A stretch of DNA of 64,000 bases from Chryseobacterium gregarium DSM 19109 (lineage in GTDB: Bacteria > Bacteroidota > Bacteroidia > Flavobacteriales > Weeksellaceae). Location of the stretch: contig NZ_AUMU01000014.1 in NCBI RefSeq assembly GCF_000430845.1, positions 62,001 to 126,000 on the forward strand, read 5' to 3'. A program made the translations under genes and the position numbers. The notes beneath the pieces were generated by a model, which searched no databases, was not told the DNA's origin, and saw only the letters and a program-made list of their open reading frames with translations. Position 1 is the stretch's first letter. Each line of letters begins with the position of its first letter. Of this stretch, positions 53,440 to 63,948 are shown piece after piece.

Positions 53440-54767
53440 TACCGGCCTCTTAAGCGGTTAAATTCACTGATTACCTCGTGATGGGTTACCGTTTTGTCCT
53501 TAAAATACGTCACAAAATGCTGTTTCTCTTCCTCTGTTGCGCCCATCTGGTTCAAAATATTCAGCAGGTGCATTTTCATGTGTCCTTTCTGGATTCCGGT
53601 GGTCACCAGAGAACGCAGGGCCCCGAAGTTCTGGGCAAGACCTGAAACGGCAAGAATACTCATCAGTTCCTGAGCCGAAGGCTTTCCGAGAAGTGCCAGA
53701 GAGAATTTTACCAGAGGATGGAGATTCGTCAGTCCTCCGACAACTCCCACAGAAATCGGGAGATCGATCCAGAATCTGAAAACACCGTCATCCGTAGTAC
53801 AGTGGGTCAGAGAGCTGTATCTCCCGTCTCTCGCCGCATAGGCATGGGCACAGGCTTCAGTTGCCCTGAAATCATTTCCTGTAGCGATAACCACTGCATC
53901 TACCCCATTCATGATCCCTTTATTATGAGTCGTTGCCCGGAAAGGTTCAATCTCTGCAATGGTGACGGCCTGCTTGAACTTCCATGCAAATTCTTCATTG
54001 GAAATCCCGCTGTCATCTTTTAAGTCTTCAATTTTACACGAAACTTCAGCTCTTACGATACAGTCAGGCGTAAAATTGGAAAGGATGTTCATCACAATCT
54101 GTAAAGAATTCTTTTCTTCCTGCGTAAAATCTTCGGTAATGGCCACTTCCTGTTTCAGTGTTTTTCCAAACTGCTCCAGGCATGAGTTGATAAAGTTTGC
54201 CCCCATGGAATCCACCGTATCAAAACTGGCTTTAAGCTGATAGTAATTCGGCATCTCGGAAGTTTTGTCGATCAGTTTGATGTCTAAAATCCCGCCGCCA
54301 CGGTTCCTCATGTTGGCGGTAATGGCTTCCGTAGCCTCCAGTAATTTCTTCTTCAGGTTGAAATTGAAAAAATGAAGCAGCTTGTGGGATTCAACATTAA
54401 AAATAAAATGGGTATGCCCCAGTTTTTCATTGTTGATAATGGTAGTCTTGAAGCCTCCTTTATCAATCCAGAATTTGGCAGCTTTAGAAGCGGCAGCCAC
54501 CACTGAACTTTCTTCCACGGCCATCGGAAGGGCCAGTAATTTTCCGTCAATCAGGAAATTCGGAGCAATCCCGTAAGGCATATAAAAATTGGAAATCGTA
54601 TTTTCGGAAAATTCATCATGGAGTTTCTGAAGTTCAGGATTTTCGTTCCAGTATTGGTTTAAAATATGCTGATATTCGCTGTTCCCTTCGAGGTATTCGT
54701 TGACAAGCCAGTCGATTTTTCCCTGCTTGGTAAACTTGGAAAAACCTTCAATCGGTTGGTGATTCAT
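53439..54767 (-). CDS. Hydroxymethylglutaryl-CoA reductase (class II-like)
   Basis: A 442-residue enzyme that converts HMG-CoA to mevalonate, the committed step of the mevalonate pathway, or the reverse in degradation. Catalytic motifs: PMAVEESSVVAAAS with the Glu near residue 85, RATTHNKGIMNGVDAVVIATGND with Lys and Asp, and the C-terminal His in GHMKMH. The form resembles the bacterial class II group. It suggests mevalonate-type isoprenoid synthesis in this organism. It is the first gene of a minus-strand run with two small membrane proteins and ClC. Confidence 0.93.
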   Translation of the reverse strand: MNHQPIEGFSKFTKQGKIDWLVNEYLEGNSEYQHILNQYWNENPELQKLHDEFSENTISNFYMPYGIAPNFLIDGKLLALPMAVEESSVVAAASKAAKFWIDKGGFKTTIINNEKLGHTHFIFNVESHKLLHFFNFNLKKKLLEATEAITANMRNRGGGILDIKLIDKTSEMPNYYQLKASFDTVDSMGANFINSCLEQFGKTLKQEVAITEDFTQEEKNSLQIVMNILSNFTPDCIVRAEVSCKIEDLKDDSGISNEEFAWKFKQAVTIAEIEPFRATTHNKGIMNGVDAVVIATGNDFRATEACAHAYAARDGRYSSLTHCTTDDGVFRFWIDLPISVGVVGGLTNLHPLVKFSLALLGKPSAQELMSILAVSGLAQNFGALRSLVTTGIQKGHMKMHLLNILNQMGATEEEKQHFVTYFKDKTVTHHEVISEFNRLRGR

Positions 54768-54913
54768 AGTGTAACTTTAATGAATCGTAAATATAGTGAT
54801 TTTATGACTTTCAGTTGTTGATAACTTCAATCAAAAAAGATTGACATTTATCAATTTTGGACTTACATTTGAATACTTTATAAGACTTAAAATTAACATT
54901 TTCAACCCATCAT

Positions 54914-56173
54914 ATGAATTTTGACCGCCTTAAAGAAAAACTCGAAATCCTTGCTGATGCAGCGAAGTATGACGTTTCCTGCTCATCCAGCGGAGGGACG
55001 AGGAAAAATAAAAAAGGCGCGTTGGGAGACAGTTCTGCCAGCGGAATCTGCCATACCTATACTGAAGACGGGCGCTGCGTTTCGCTTCTCAAAATCCTAC
55101 TGACCAATCACTGTATTTATGATTGCGCTTATTGCGTTTCAAGAAGTTCAAATGATATCAAGCGGGCGGCATTTACCGTCGAAGAAGTGGTTGATGTAAC
55201 AATTAATTTTTACCGCAGAAACTATATTGAGGGTTTATTTTTAAGTTCCGGTATTTTTAAAAATGCTGATACGACGATGGAGCGCCTGGTAAGAGTAGCG
55301 AAAAAACTGCGGCTGGAAGAAAATTTCAACGGCTATATCCATTTAAAATCAATTCCGGGTGCCAGTGATGAACTCATGCAGGAAGCGGCTTTGTACGCAG
55401 ACAGGCTTTCCATTAATCTTGAAATCCCGACTGAGAGCGGACTGAAACTGCTGGCTCCTGAAAAAAACCGCCAGGACATGCTTAATCCCATGAAATACAT
55501 TCAGAACGGAATTGCGCAATACAAAGATGAAAAGAAAATTTTCAGAAAAGTTCCCAAATTTGCGCCGGCTGGACAGTCTACACAGATGATTGTAGGAGCA
55601 ACCAATGAAAATGATTTACAGATCATCAAAGTAGCGGACCATTTTTATAAAAATTTCAATCTAAAAAGAGTTTATTATTCCGGTTATGTTCCTGTTTTGG
55701 AAGACAAGAGACTGCCTTCCTTAACCACGGAAGTTCCGATGCTCCGCGAAAACCGCCTGTATCAGTCGGATTGGCTGATGAGGTTTTACGGTTTTAAAGC
55801 GGAAGAAATCCTGGATCCGAATATGCCGTTCCTCGACCTTGAAGTAGATCCTAAAATGAGCTGGGCTTTAAGACACCTTGATCAGTTTCCGGTTAATCTT
55901 CAGACCGCGGACTACCAGATGATTTTAAGAATTCCGGGAATCGGGGTAAAGACAGCGCAGAAAATTTTGGGGGCCAGAAGGTTTCAGGTCCTCACGATGG
56001 ACCACCTAAAAAAACTGGGAGCCGCGGTGAATCGGGCAAAATATTTCATTGACTTTAATGCCGGCAATGCGTATTTAAGGTATTTAACAGACAAAAATTT
56101 CAGAAAACTGATTATCGGCGGAAGTTCTTCCAAGTTCCATAACCAGTTTTCTCAGCAGCTGACGTTGTTTTAA
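54914..56173 (+). CDS. Radical-SAM DNA modification/repair-linked protein (TIGR03916-like)
   Basis: A 419-residue radical-SAM protein matching the family usually described as a putative DNA modification/repair radical SAM protein. The cluster motif is NHCIYDCAYC (Cys67, Cys71, Cys74). The C-terminus has a helix-hairpin-helix DNA-binding motif (about 337-356, RIPGIGVKTAQKILGARR). In other genomes it pairs with the DUF4130/TIGR03915 protein, sometimes fused to uracil-DNA glycosylase. Here the partner is at 56687-57445, separated by an unrelated small gene. The reaction is unknown. Confidence 0.9.
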   Translation: MNFDRLKEKLEILADAAKYDVSCSSSGGTRKNKKGALGDSSASGICHTYTEDGRCVSLLKILLTNHCIYDCAYCVSRSSNDIKRAAFTVEEVVDVTINFYRRNYIEGLFLSSGIFKNADTTMERLVRVAKKLRLEENFNGYIHLKSIPGASDELMQEAALYADRLSINLEIPTESGLKLLAPEKNRQDMLNPMKYIQNGIAQYKDEKKIFRKVPKFAPAGQSTQMIVGATNENDLQIIKVADHFYKNFNLKRVYYSGYVPVLEDKRLPSLTTEVPMLRENRLYQSDWLMRFYGFKAEEILDPNMPFLDLEVDPKMSWALRHLDQFPVNLQTADYQMILRIPGIGVKTAQKILGARRFQVLTMDHLKKLGAAVNRAKYFIDFNAGNAYLRYLTDKNFRKLIIGGSSSKFHNQFSQQLTLF

Positions 56174-56179
56174 ATACAT

Positions 56180-56608
56180 ATGAAAACAAAAAAAGCTTTA
56201 AGGCATGATGCACAAAAAGTTAGAAATATTGAAAAAGCCGTTTCGAGATTTTCTCAGCAATTCATGTGCGATTCAAAATGGATTAGGCTTATCGAAATAA
56301 TAATTGACAACATTGATTATTTTAAGAAAATTCAATTCAAGAAAATTCAACATGATAAGATTGGAGAGATTTACGTATCTCAAGACAGCATCTTTGAATT
56401 TGATTACTGGCAGACAGGATTTGAAGGAAATAATTCTTTTGGAGATTGGCTTGAATACAAAGAGATTGAATATTTAATTTTTCCAAAAATTGCTGGTCCT
56501 GATAAAATTCAGAGTTTAGAAGAAATTAGATCAGTCATCGAGAAAGCCGGTCAGTTTATGATTGAAACAGATGAAAATGAGTTAAGGCTAATCTGCTATA
56601 GAGCATAA
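56180..56608 (+). CDS. Hypothetical protein inserted between the rSAM/DUF4130 pair, 142 residues
   Basis: A soluble protein with a helical first part (KAVSRFSQQFMCDSKW), a beta-rich core (IYVSQDSIFEFDYWQTGFEG) and a helical end. No family is recognised. Composition is clearly more AT-rich than the genes on either side (two 60-base lines I counted have 13 and 16 G+C, against 26 in a line of the rSAM gene), so it may have been acquired. It starts 6 bases after the rSAM stop codon. Confidence 0.7.
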   Translation: MKTKKALRHDAQKVRNIEKAVSRFSQQFMCDSKWIRLIEIIIDNIDYFKKIQFKKIQHDKIGEIYVSQDSIFEFDYWQTGFEGNNSFGDWLEYKEIEYLIFPKIAGPDKIQSLEEIRSVIEKAGQFMIETDENELRLICYRA

Positions 56609-56644
56609 AATATGTTTTTGATTTATTAAAATTGATTCATTTTC

Positions 56645-56681
56645 AAATTGTTACATTGTTACACTGCTAAATTGCTACACT
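56645..56681. repeat. Short TTGTTAC/TTGCTAC repeats
   Basis: A chain of near-repeats (AAATTGTTAC, ATTGTTACAC, TGCTAAATTGCTACAC) in the gap before the DUF4130 gene, similar in kind to short tandem repeats often found between chryseobacterial genes. Confidence 0.5.
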
Positions 56682-56686
56682 AACCC

Positions 56687-57445
56687 ATGACCACCCTACT
56701 CTATGACGGCAGTTTCGACGGGCTTTTCACTGCGATATTTGAAGTTTTCGAATACCGCTACAAAGAGGTAGAAATTATCAGCAGAGAGCGTTTTCATCAG
56801 GAAAATATTTTTGCGGAAATTCATGAAGTCATTACTCAAAATGATAAATCTGAACGGGTTTTGAATAAACTGGAACAGAACATCGGCAAATCCGGAATTC
56901 ATGAACTGCTGAAAGTGTACTTATCTGAAGAACCGGATTCAGAACAGCTTATCCTATCGGCAGTAAGACAGTCAGTAAAGCATCCGGACAAAAATATTTT
57001 ACAGAATTATGCCGACAGTGATATTTTAAAAATTTCCAAGATCTGTAAATCCGTCAGCCGCGAACGGCACCGGATGACTGCTTTTGTAAGATTCGAAAAA
57101 ATGCAGGATGAGGTTTTCTTTGCCAAGATTGACCCTGATTTCAACGTACTTCCTTTGATCCGGAAACATTTTAAAGACCGATATCAGGACCAGAAGTGGA
57201 TGATTTATGACCTGAAAAGAAATTACGGCATTCTGTATGATCTGGAGACCTGTGATTTCTTTTATCCGGACGAAAAATTAGATTTAAACAAATACCAGCA
57301 GAAGTTCCATAATGAAGAAACGCAATATCAAACGCTTTGGCAACGCTATTTTACAAAGACCAATATTGTGGAAAGGAAAAATTTAAAGCTGCATATCCAG
57401 CATGTCCCGAGAAGGTACTGGAAATATCTAACGGAGAAGCATTAG
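56687..57445 (+). CDS. DUF4130 (TIGR03915-like) DNA-metabolism protein
   Basis: A 252-residue protein matching the partner family of the radical-SAM protein upstream. It begins TTLLYDGSFDGLFTAIFEVFEYRYKE, the family start, and has the helical middle (SAVRQSVKHPDKN.., ISKICKSVSRERHRMTAFVRFEKM) and the end NLKLHIQHVPRRYWKYLTEK. In some bacteria this domain is fused to uracil-DNA glycosylase; no glycosylase is seen here. It probably acts with the rSAM enzyme on nucleic acid, though the substrate is unknown. Confidence 0.88.
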   Translation: MTTLLYDGSFDGLFTAIFEVFEYRYKEVEIISRERFHQENIFAEIHEVITQNDKSERVLNKLEQNIGKSGIHELLKVYLSEEPDSEQLILSAVRQSVKHPDKNILQNYADSDILKISKICKSVSRERHRMTAFVRFEKMQDEVFFAKIDPDFNVLPLIRKHFKDRYQDQKWMIYDLKRNYGILYDLETCDFFYPDEKLDLNKYQQKFHNEETQYQTLWQRYFTKTNIVERKNLKLHIQHVPRRYWKYLTEKH

Positions 57446-57678
57446 TTTTTATCAATTTTATTTGTCCTAAAAACAAAGGTTAAAACCTGGAGACTTCTGC
57501 TAAAATACTTCGTTCTCAAAAATCCTGTTTTAACTTCACTTCGCAAAGTAATTTCATGCAGATTATTATAACTACACAGATTGATGTGAATTTAAGGCTG
57601 ATGAATTTAAAAACGCTTCATTTTTCCATACCGTTTAAGCGAGAACTTTTATATCTTTCGGGTAAGATTTAAACCTCC

Positions 57679-58554
57679 ATGAAAAGAATTGTTTCGGGAC
57701 TCATTTTTATTGCTGTTGCAGGTTGTAACAGTGATAGGAATTCATCTAAACTTAATACTGAAAATGAAACATCTGAAAATTCCATTTCAAAAGATGCAAT
57801 TCAGATTAATAAAGATAAGAATACGATTAAAGAAAGATTTTCTCCGCCAAAAAATTATGTATGGTTTGAAGAAAAGCCCGGTTCTTTCGGATACTTTATT
57901 GAAAATTTCAAACTGAAACCGTACGGAAGCCGGATTTTGAAATACGACGGAACCCCGATTGCAACACAACATCTCCACGAAGCGGTCTTTGATATTGATA
58001 CCGGCCCCAAGGATTTACAGCAGTGTGCCGATGCTGTTATCCGACTGAGAGCAGAATACCTGTTCCAGACAAAACGGTTTGATAAAATACAATTTCATTT
58101 TACCAGCGGAGACCTGGTTTCATGGAATGATTATAAAAACGGCATACGATCTTTCGTAGCAGGGAATTCCGTAAGCTTCAGGAAAACAGCCGGATTTGAC
58201 GATTCGTATGGGAATTTCAGGAATTATCTTGATCTGATTTTTAATTATGCCGGAACCATTTCATTGCATCAGGAAACGCGGCCGGTTACTAAAAATACAG
58301 ATCTTAAAACAGGAGACATCCTGATTACGCCGGGAAGTCCGGGACATGTGGTCTTTATTTCAGGAGTCTGCCGCAATCAAAAAGGGGAAAAATTGTTTTT
58401 ACTGAGTGAAGGCTTTACCCCTGCACAATCCATCCATATGCTTTCCAACCCTTTCAGCCAGAGAATTTCTCCTTGGTATCACCTGGATGTTGACCATCCT
58501 GAGACCAAAACGGCAAGGTACATTTTCAAACCAACAAATTTTAGACAGTTTTAA
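57679..58554 (+). CDS. DUF4846 lipoprotein
   Basis: A 291-residue predicted lipoprotein (lipobox AVAGC, Cys at 16). After a 40-residue polar linker comes the DUF4846 domain (about 50-285: FGYFIENFKLKPYGSRIL.., AVFDIDTG.., QQCADAVIRLRAEYL.., GDILITPGSPGHVVFISG.., SEGFTPAQSIHMLSNP..SPWYHL). The GSPGHVV segment with a His resembles cysteine-peptidase-like (NlpC-type) His regions, but a catalytic role is not shown. Function is unknown. Confidence 0.8.
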   Translation: MKRIVSGLIFIAVAGCNSDRNSSKLNTENETSENSISKDAIQINKDKNTIKERFSPPKNYVWFEEKPGSFGYFIENFKLKPYGSRILKYDGTPIATQHLHEAVFDIDTGPKDLQQCADAVIRLRAEYLFQTKRFDKIQFHFTSGDLVSWNDYKNGIRSFVAGNSVSFRKTAGFDDSYGNFRNYLDLIFNYAGTISLHQETRPVTKNTDLKTGDILITPGSPGHVVFISGVCRNQKGEKLFLLSEGFTPAQSIHMLSNPFSQRISPWYHLDVDHPETKTARYIFKPTNFRQF

Positions 58555-58609
58555 TCATTTATATTCAAAACTCTTATTAAGTTACTGCCTGTATCTGAAC
58601 TTGTTTTTG

Positions 58610-58617
58610 TAAATTTG
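58610..58617 (+). promoter_or_regulatory. -7 box TAAATTTG for pfkA-gapA
   Basis: Perfect TAnnTTTG; a longer GTG start at 58617 would sit on its last base, supporting the ATG at 58638. Confidence 0.65.
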
Positions 58618-58637
58618 TGTTCGAAATTTTTTACCAG

Positions 58638-59624
58638 ATGAAAGAAAGTGCTGTGAAAAAAATTGCAGTTCTTACCTCAGGAGGAGATTCTCCGGGTATG
58701 AATGCAGCATTAAGAGCGGTAGTAAGAACCGCTAATTATTATAATATTGAATGCTACGGAGTCAGGGAAGGCTATAACGGCCTCATCAACGACGATTTCC
58801 TGAAAATGGGTCCCCGTTCCGTAAAAAATATAATCAACCAGGGCGGAACGATTCTTAAGTCCGCCAGATCCATGGAGTTCAAAACCGCAGAAGGAAGGCA
58901 GAAAGCATACAACAACTGTGTAAAGCTGGGAATCGACGGATTGGTATGTATCGGCGGAGACGGAACGTTTACCGGAGCAAAAATCTTTAATGAGGAATTC
59001 GGAATCAGGGTGATCGGTGTTCCGGGAACCATTGATAATGATATTTTCGGGACTGACAATACCATCGGCTATGATACGGCACTGAATACCGCTATGGAAG
59101 CGATTGACAAGATCCGTGACACGGCTACTTCGCACAACAGGGTTTTCTTCGTGGAAGTAATGGGCCGTGATGCAGGGTTTATCGCTTTAAACAGCGGACT
59201 GGCAGCCGGGGCTCTGGATATCCTGATTCCTGAACGGAAAGACAGCATTGATGAACTGTTTGCCAATTTCAGAAATGCGGAAAAAACAGGCAAGGCATCC
59301 AGCATTGTCGTAGTGGCGGAGGGTGAAAAATTAGCCAACATTTACGAACTGGCAGAAAAAACAAAAAAAGAATTCCCGGATTATGACATCCGTGTGGCCA
59401 TTTTAGGGCATATCCAGAGAGGTGGTTCTCCCAGCTGTGCAGACCGTGTTCTGGCCAGCAGATTAGGCTATGGAGCGGTAACCGGATTAATGGAAGGACA
59501 GACCAATGTGATGGCCGGCATGCGTTCCAATGATCTGGTATATACACCAATTGAGGAAGCCATTAAAAAACACAACGAAATCAATAAAGATCTTTTACTG
59601 ATTTCGGAAATTTTAGCAATCTAA
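58638..59624 (+). CDS. pfkA: 6-phosphofructokinase
   Basis: Phosphorylates fructose 6-phosphate to fructose 1,6-bisphosphate in glycolysis, using ATP. The ATG at 58638 (MKESAVKKIAVLTSGGDSPGMN) was chosen over an upstream GTG inside the promoter. Length 328. Motifs: ATP-binding GGDSPGMN and IGGDGTFTGA, catalytic PGTIDNDI with Asp, MGRDAGFIA, and the LGHIQRGGSP segment. It is followed 31 bases later by gapA, forming a glycolytic operon. Confidence 0.96.
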   Translation: MKESAVKKIAVLTSGGDSPGMNAALRAVVRTANYYNIECYGVREGYNGLINDDFLKMGPRSVKNIINQGGTILKSARSMEFKTAEGRQKAYNNCVKLGIDGLVCIGGDGTFTGAKIFNEEFGIRVIGVPGTIDNDIFGTDNTIGYDTALNTAMEAIDKIRDTATSHNRVFFVEVMGRDAGFIALNSGLAAGALDILIPERKDSIDELFANFRNAEKTGKASSIVVVAEGEKLANIYELAEKTKKEFPDYDIRVAILGHIQRGGSPSCADRVLASRLGYGAVTGLMEGQTNVMAGMRSNDLVYTPIEEAIKKHNEINKDLLLISEILAI

Positions 59625-59634
59625 TATTTTTTAA

Positions 59635-60666
<1,032 letters not shown>

Positions 60667-60690
60667 TAATTAACAGCAATTCATAATATA

Positions 60691-60717
60691 AACCTTCCGT
60701 ATCCGGAAGGTTTTTTT
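60691..60717 (+). terminator. Terminator of pfkA-gapA
   Basis: Perfect 9-bp stem AACCTTCCG / CGGAAGGTT followed by T5. Confidence 0.9.
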
Positions 60718-60749
60718 GTACCATTAAATTTATTATTTTTAATACGGAT

Positions 60750-61214
60750 ATGGATTCAGGAATATTTCAGGAAAAATCAGGCTTTCCTAAGGCCTTTGCT
60801 ATTCTTCTCATCTTTCAGGCTATTGTGGGGAGCTTTATCCTCTTGAAAGACCATGAATCACCCTTAATCGTCATTGTTATCACCATTCCGTTGACTTTAC
60901 TGTTCTTATGTTCGGCTCTAAAGTTAAATCTAAATCCACAATACTTTGAATATTATTTTTTCCCTTTCATGCTGAAGCCGAAAAAAATCAGATGGGATGA
61001 AATTAAAGAAATCCAACTCGTACACACAGATCCTATTTCAGATTTCGGAGGCTGGGGAGTAAGGCTTTCAAGAAAATATGGAAAAGCATTTATCACAGGT
61101 GGACAGGAGATCATTTTTTTAAAACTGAAAAATGGTAAAAAAAGATCTTTCTCTGTACAAAACAAGGAAAAGCTGGAGGCATTTCTGAAGGAAAATAATA
61201 TTTTAAAATGCTGA
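60750..61214 (+). CDS. Small membrane protein with PH-like C-terminus, 154 residues
   Basis: Two hydrophobic segments (about 14-32 and 39-58) followed by a soluble domain (about 70-154, with IRWDEIKEIQLVHTDPI, FGGWGVRLSRKYGKAFITGGQEIIFLKLKNGKKRSF) that resembles the bacterial PH-like fold of DUF-type membrane proteins. No specific family is recognised. It is preceded and followed by terminators, so it is a single gene. Confidence 0.7.
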   Translation: MDSGIFQEKSGFPKAFAILLIFQAIVGSFILLKDHESPLIVIVITIPLTLLFLCSALKLNLNPQYFEYYFFPFMLKPKKIRWDEIKEIQLVHTDPISDFGGWGVRLSRKYGKAFITGGQEIIFLKLKNGKKRSFSVQNKEKLEAFLKENNILKC

Positions 61215-61257
61215 ACCATGCTGATTCTTTAATCAATAATGAGCAATGAATAATACA

Positions 61258-61287
61258 AATCTTCCCAATGGGAAGGTTTTGCTTTTT
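61258..61287 (+). terminator. Terminator after the 154-residue membrane protein
   Basis: Stem AATCTTCCC / GGGAAGGTT with loop AAT, then TTGCTTTTT. Confidence 0.8.
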
Positions 61288-61331
61288 AGTTTGAAATAGA
61301 AACAAATCAGAATAAAACTCGCATCACTATT

Positions 61332-62618
61332 TTAAAATATTTGATTAAGGGGAATCCCAAATTTAACACCCCAAAAACTTTCATCCAATCCTGAATCATA
61401 ATTATTAAAGGACGTAGATTTCCAGAAAGGTTCAATATTTATTGTTATTTTACCCTCCTTATCTCTCAAGGGAAACATAATTCCTATGCTGTAAATATTT
61501 TTATTACTTGTAAGGGTTTTTGTACCTGGAGTAATAAACTCTTTGTTTTGATATGCTAAGTCCAGACCTATTAAATTTTGTTGACCGAGTGGTATAAAAC
61601 ATAACAACTGTACTGCTATATCACGCTTATATTTTTTTTCAAATTTAGTAAGATCCGCAATATAAACACTTTGCCCCTCCATATCATAGTAAACAGTTTT
61701 ATCAGTTCCATTACCGTATTGTACCTTATTCCAGTCAACTGTTGAATATATTTCAGATAAAGAAGTCTTTCTTAAATATGCTAATTGTGCATTTAAATAA
61801 AAGCTAAAGCCATTTTTTAAACCATAGAAGATATTTCCTGATAATGAAAAATAGGCACCTCTTACATTTTTGTTAATCGGCTCCATCACCGAATTCTGAC
61901 TATTGACACTATCTACAATTTTTAGCTTATCTTCTGCATATCCTATATTGAGCTTAGTCCAAGCTAAAACTTTTGTTGTCCAATAATTCTTATATATAGC
62001 GTCTTCATATTTTTCTACCTCTTGGTGGTAGATATTTTCATAATCTTGTGCATCTTTTTCATTATTTACAAGTTTTTCCAGATCATCTTCATCTTTCACA
62101 TCATTCAATATCTTATTTCTTATTAAGCTATACATTTTAGTGAATTTCTTTTGTTTCTTGGGCAAACTGTAAAAGTATTTTGAATACCAAAGAGAGGTCC
62201 AGCTTCCACCAACCTGAAGTTTTCTCCTATCTGAAAAATCAAAAAAACCATCATTATTAAGTTTTCCGTTCGCATTTATTGCCAATACATGTCTAAATGG
62301 TTTAGAAGCATCATTTCCATAGACAATATAATTAATAGGACTAAAAGAAAAACTCTGTTCATTCTTATCCACTGACAAGGCGGCATATTTTCCAACTTGA
62401 GTATTTTCTGGAGATCCAGTAACTAACAACGAAAAATCTTTTTTAACCATTTGAGTAAATGTATATGCAGAAACTAATGAATTGGTATCATTAATATAGG
62501 TAGTGTCGGATTCAACCAGTTCGTCAAGTAAATTTTCAAGATTTCCTGTTTTCTTTTCTTGTCCAAAAGCTATTCCAGCCCACCCTAGCAGTAACAGCAA
62601 TAAAATTTTTGTTTTCAT
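61332..62618 (-). CDS. AT-rich outer-membrane protein, 428 residues
   Basis: Secreted protein (signal MKTKILLLLLLGWAGIAFG, ATG at 62618; a longer start adds eleven unlikely residues). A central charged coiled-coil-like segment (about residues 150-210) is flanked by beta-rich parts (KTSLSEIYS.., the final GVKFGIPLNQIF ends in Phe), consistent with a barrel. No family is recognised. Base composition is far more AT-rich than the next gene (18 of 60 G+C in each of two counted lines, against 32 of 60 in the MpaB gene), pointing to horizontal gain. Confidence 0.7.
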   Translation of the reverse strand: MKTKILLLLLLGWAGIAFGQEKKTGNLENLLDELVESDTTYINDTNSLVSAYTFTQMVKKDFSLLVTGSPENTQVGKYAALSVDKNEQSFSFSPINYIVYGNDASKPFRHVLAINANGKLNNDGFFDFSDRRKLQVGGSWTSLWYSKYFYSLPKKQKKFTKMYSLIRNKILNDVKDEDDLEKLVNNEKDAQDYENIYHQEVEKYEDAIYKNYWTTKVLAWTKLNIGYAEDKLKIVDSVNSQNSVMEPINKNVRGAYFSLSGNIFYGLKNGFSFYLNAQLAYLRKTSLSEIYSTVDWNKVQYGNGTDKTVYYDMEGQSVYIADLTKFEKKYKRDIAVQLLCFIPLGQQNLIGLDLAYQNKEFITPGTKTLTSNKNIYSIGIMFPLRDKEGKITINIEPFWKSTSFNNYDSGLDESFWGVKFGIPLNQIF

Positions 62619-62751
62619 GATAATCAATTTTATACAAATTTTCAAATTCAATGAACACGAAAAAATTACCCGTTTGTGGTATTTTTAGTATTTATGTAAG
62701 CAGTGATAAATCTCACGCTCCGTTCGGCGCAAAACTTGCAATTTTACCTTA

Positions 62752-63948
62752 ATGGAAAAAAAGATCATGCACCCGCGTTTTAAAGATTCCCTTCATTTTA
62801 AAGATTTCTGGGCGAAAGGCAATGGGAAACAGCTGATCGAATTTTCCGGTGCTGAAGTGAACTTTACTCATTTTGAAAAGTTTGCGCCCTATTATTATCA
62901 TGTGGATGAAACAGGCGATCGGATCATCAGAGACCTTTACCTTACTAAAAATTTTCATGAAGCTTCCAAAGAAATAGAACACTATATCCGAAACGGAGTT
63001 GCTGATCATGATCCTGTCCCGGATAGCGTAAAAGAAATGTTTTCTCAAACCCAGAAGATTCCCGACTGGCTCGATTATGACCTGCTCAGAAGCGGTGCAG
63101 AACTCTGCATGAGAAGCAATCTCGACGCGCTTATTTCCCTTCGGGATTACTGCCTGATGGGCGGTTATGATTATGCTTATCTCAACAAACCGCTGGTCAT
63201 CACAGAAGCTTTAAAAAAGGGTGCTGTCAAAAGACTTTCGGAAACCCTTGATTTCTGGGTCAATGTTACCAGATACGATGCTCTCGAAATTCATAAAAAA
63301 GGATACGAATTTGCTATAAAGACCAGGATGATCCATTCATATGCAAGGCTTTCCATCAGAAAACACTACAAAGAATGGGATACTGAAAACTGGGGAGAAC
63401 CCATCAATTCATGGGACATGATGGCGACTTACATCGGTTTCAGCCTGGTTTTCCTCCACAGCCTGCATAAACTGGGAAATACATTCTCAGCCGAAGAAGA
63501 AAACGGACTTTTCCACCTCTGGAAATATGTAGGGTACCTGCTGGGAATTCCTGAAAACCTTTTGCCTAACAACAGAAAGCAAGCTACCGAATATTTTTAT
63601 CTATGGACATCGGTTCAGCCTTCCGCAGACCAAGATTCTGTTCTGCTTGCCCATTCTCTATTGAATGAATCTCTTGAAAATCCTATTATGAAACATGCCT
63701 TTCAGAGAAAAAACCTACGTTACCTGCACATTTGCTGTACTTGGTTCCTGCTTGATGATGAAGTATGCAGAAGGCTTAAGATTCCGGAAGTTTCCTACAG
63801 AAAAGTTTTCCCCGAAATCAAAAGGGCGGTCAACAAAGTATATGATCGGATGGTCAGCCGCAAAGCAAGAATTAAGAAGGGAAATAAAGACCAGATGAAA
63901 GTTCTGAACGATTACCTGAAGATCACTCAAAACTCAAATTTTCATTAG
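62752..63948 (+). CDS. MpaB-like oxygenase family protein (DUF2236)
   Basis: A 398-residue protein of the MpaB/DUF2236 type, a heme-binding oxygenase family that includes rubber oxygenase-like and fungal MpaB enzymes. The conserved segment RMIHSYARLSIRKH (about residues 203-216) holds candidate heme-ligand His residues. Other typical stretches are GDRIIRDLYLT and SWDMMATYIGFSLVF. No transmembrane anchor is seen. The actual substrate is unknown. A possible next gene begins at its stop codon (TAGTG). Confidence 0.82.
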   Translation: MEKKIMHPRFKDSLHFKDFWAKGNGKQLIEFSGAEVNFTHFEKFAPYYYHVDETGDRIIRDLYLTKNFHEASKEIEHYIRNGVADHDPVPDSVKEMFSQTQKIPDWLDYDLLRSGAELCMRSNLDALISLRDYCLMGGYDYAYLNKPLVITEALKKGAVKRLSETLDFWVNVTRYDALEIHKKGYEFAIKTRMIHSYARLSIRKHYKEWDTENWGEPINSWDMMATYIGFSLVFLHSLHKLGNTFSAEEENGLFHLWKYVGYLLGIPENLLPNNRKQATEYFYLWTSVQPSADQDSVLLAHSLLNESLENPIMKHAFQRKNLRYLHICCTWFLLDDEVCRRLKIPEVSYRKVFPEIKRAVNKVYDRMVSRKARIKKGNKDQMKVLNDYLKITQNSNFH

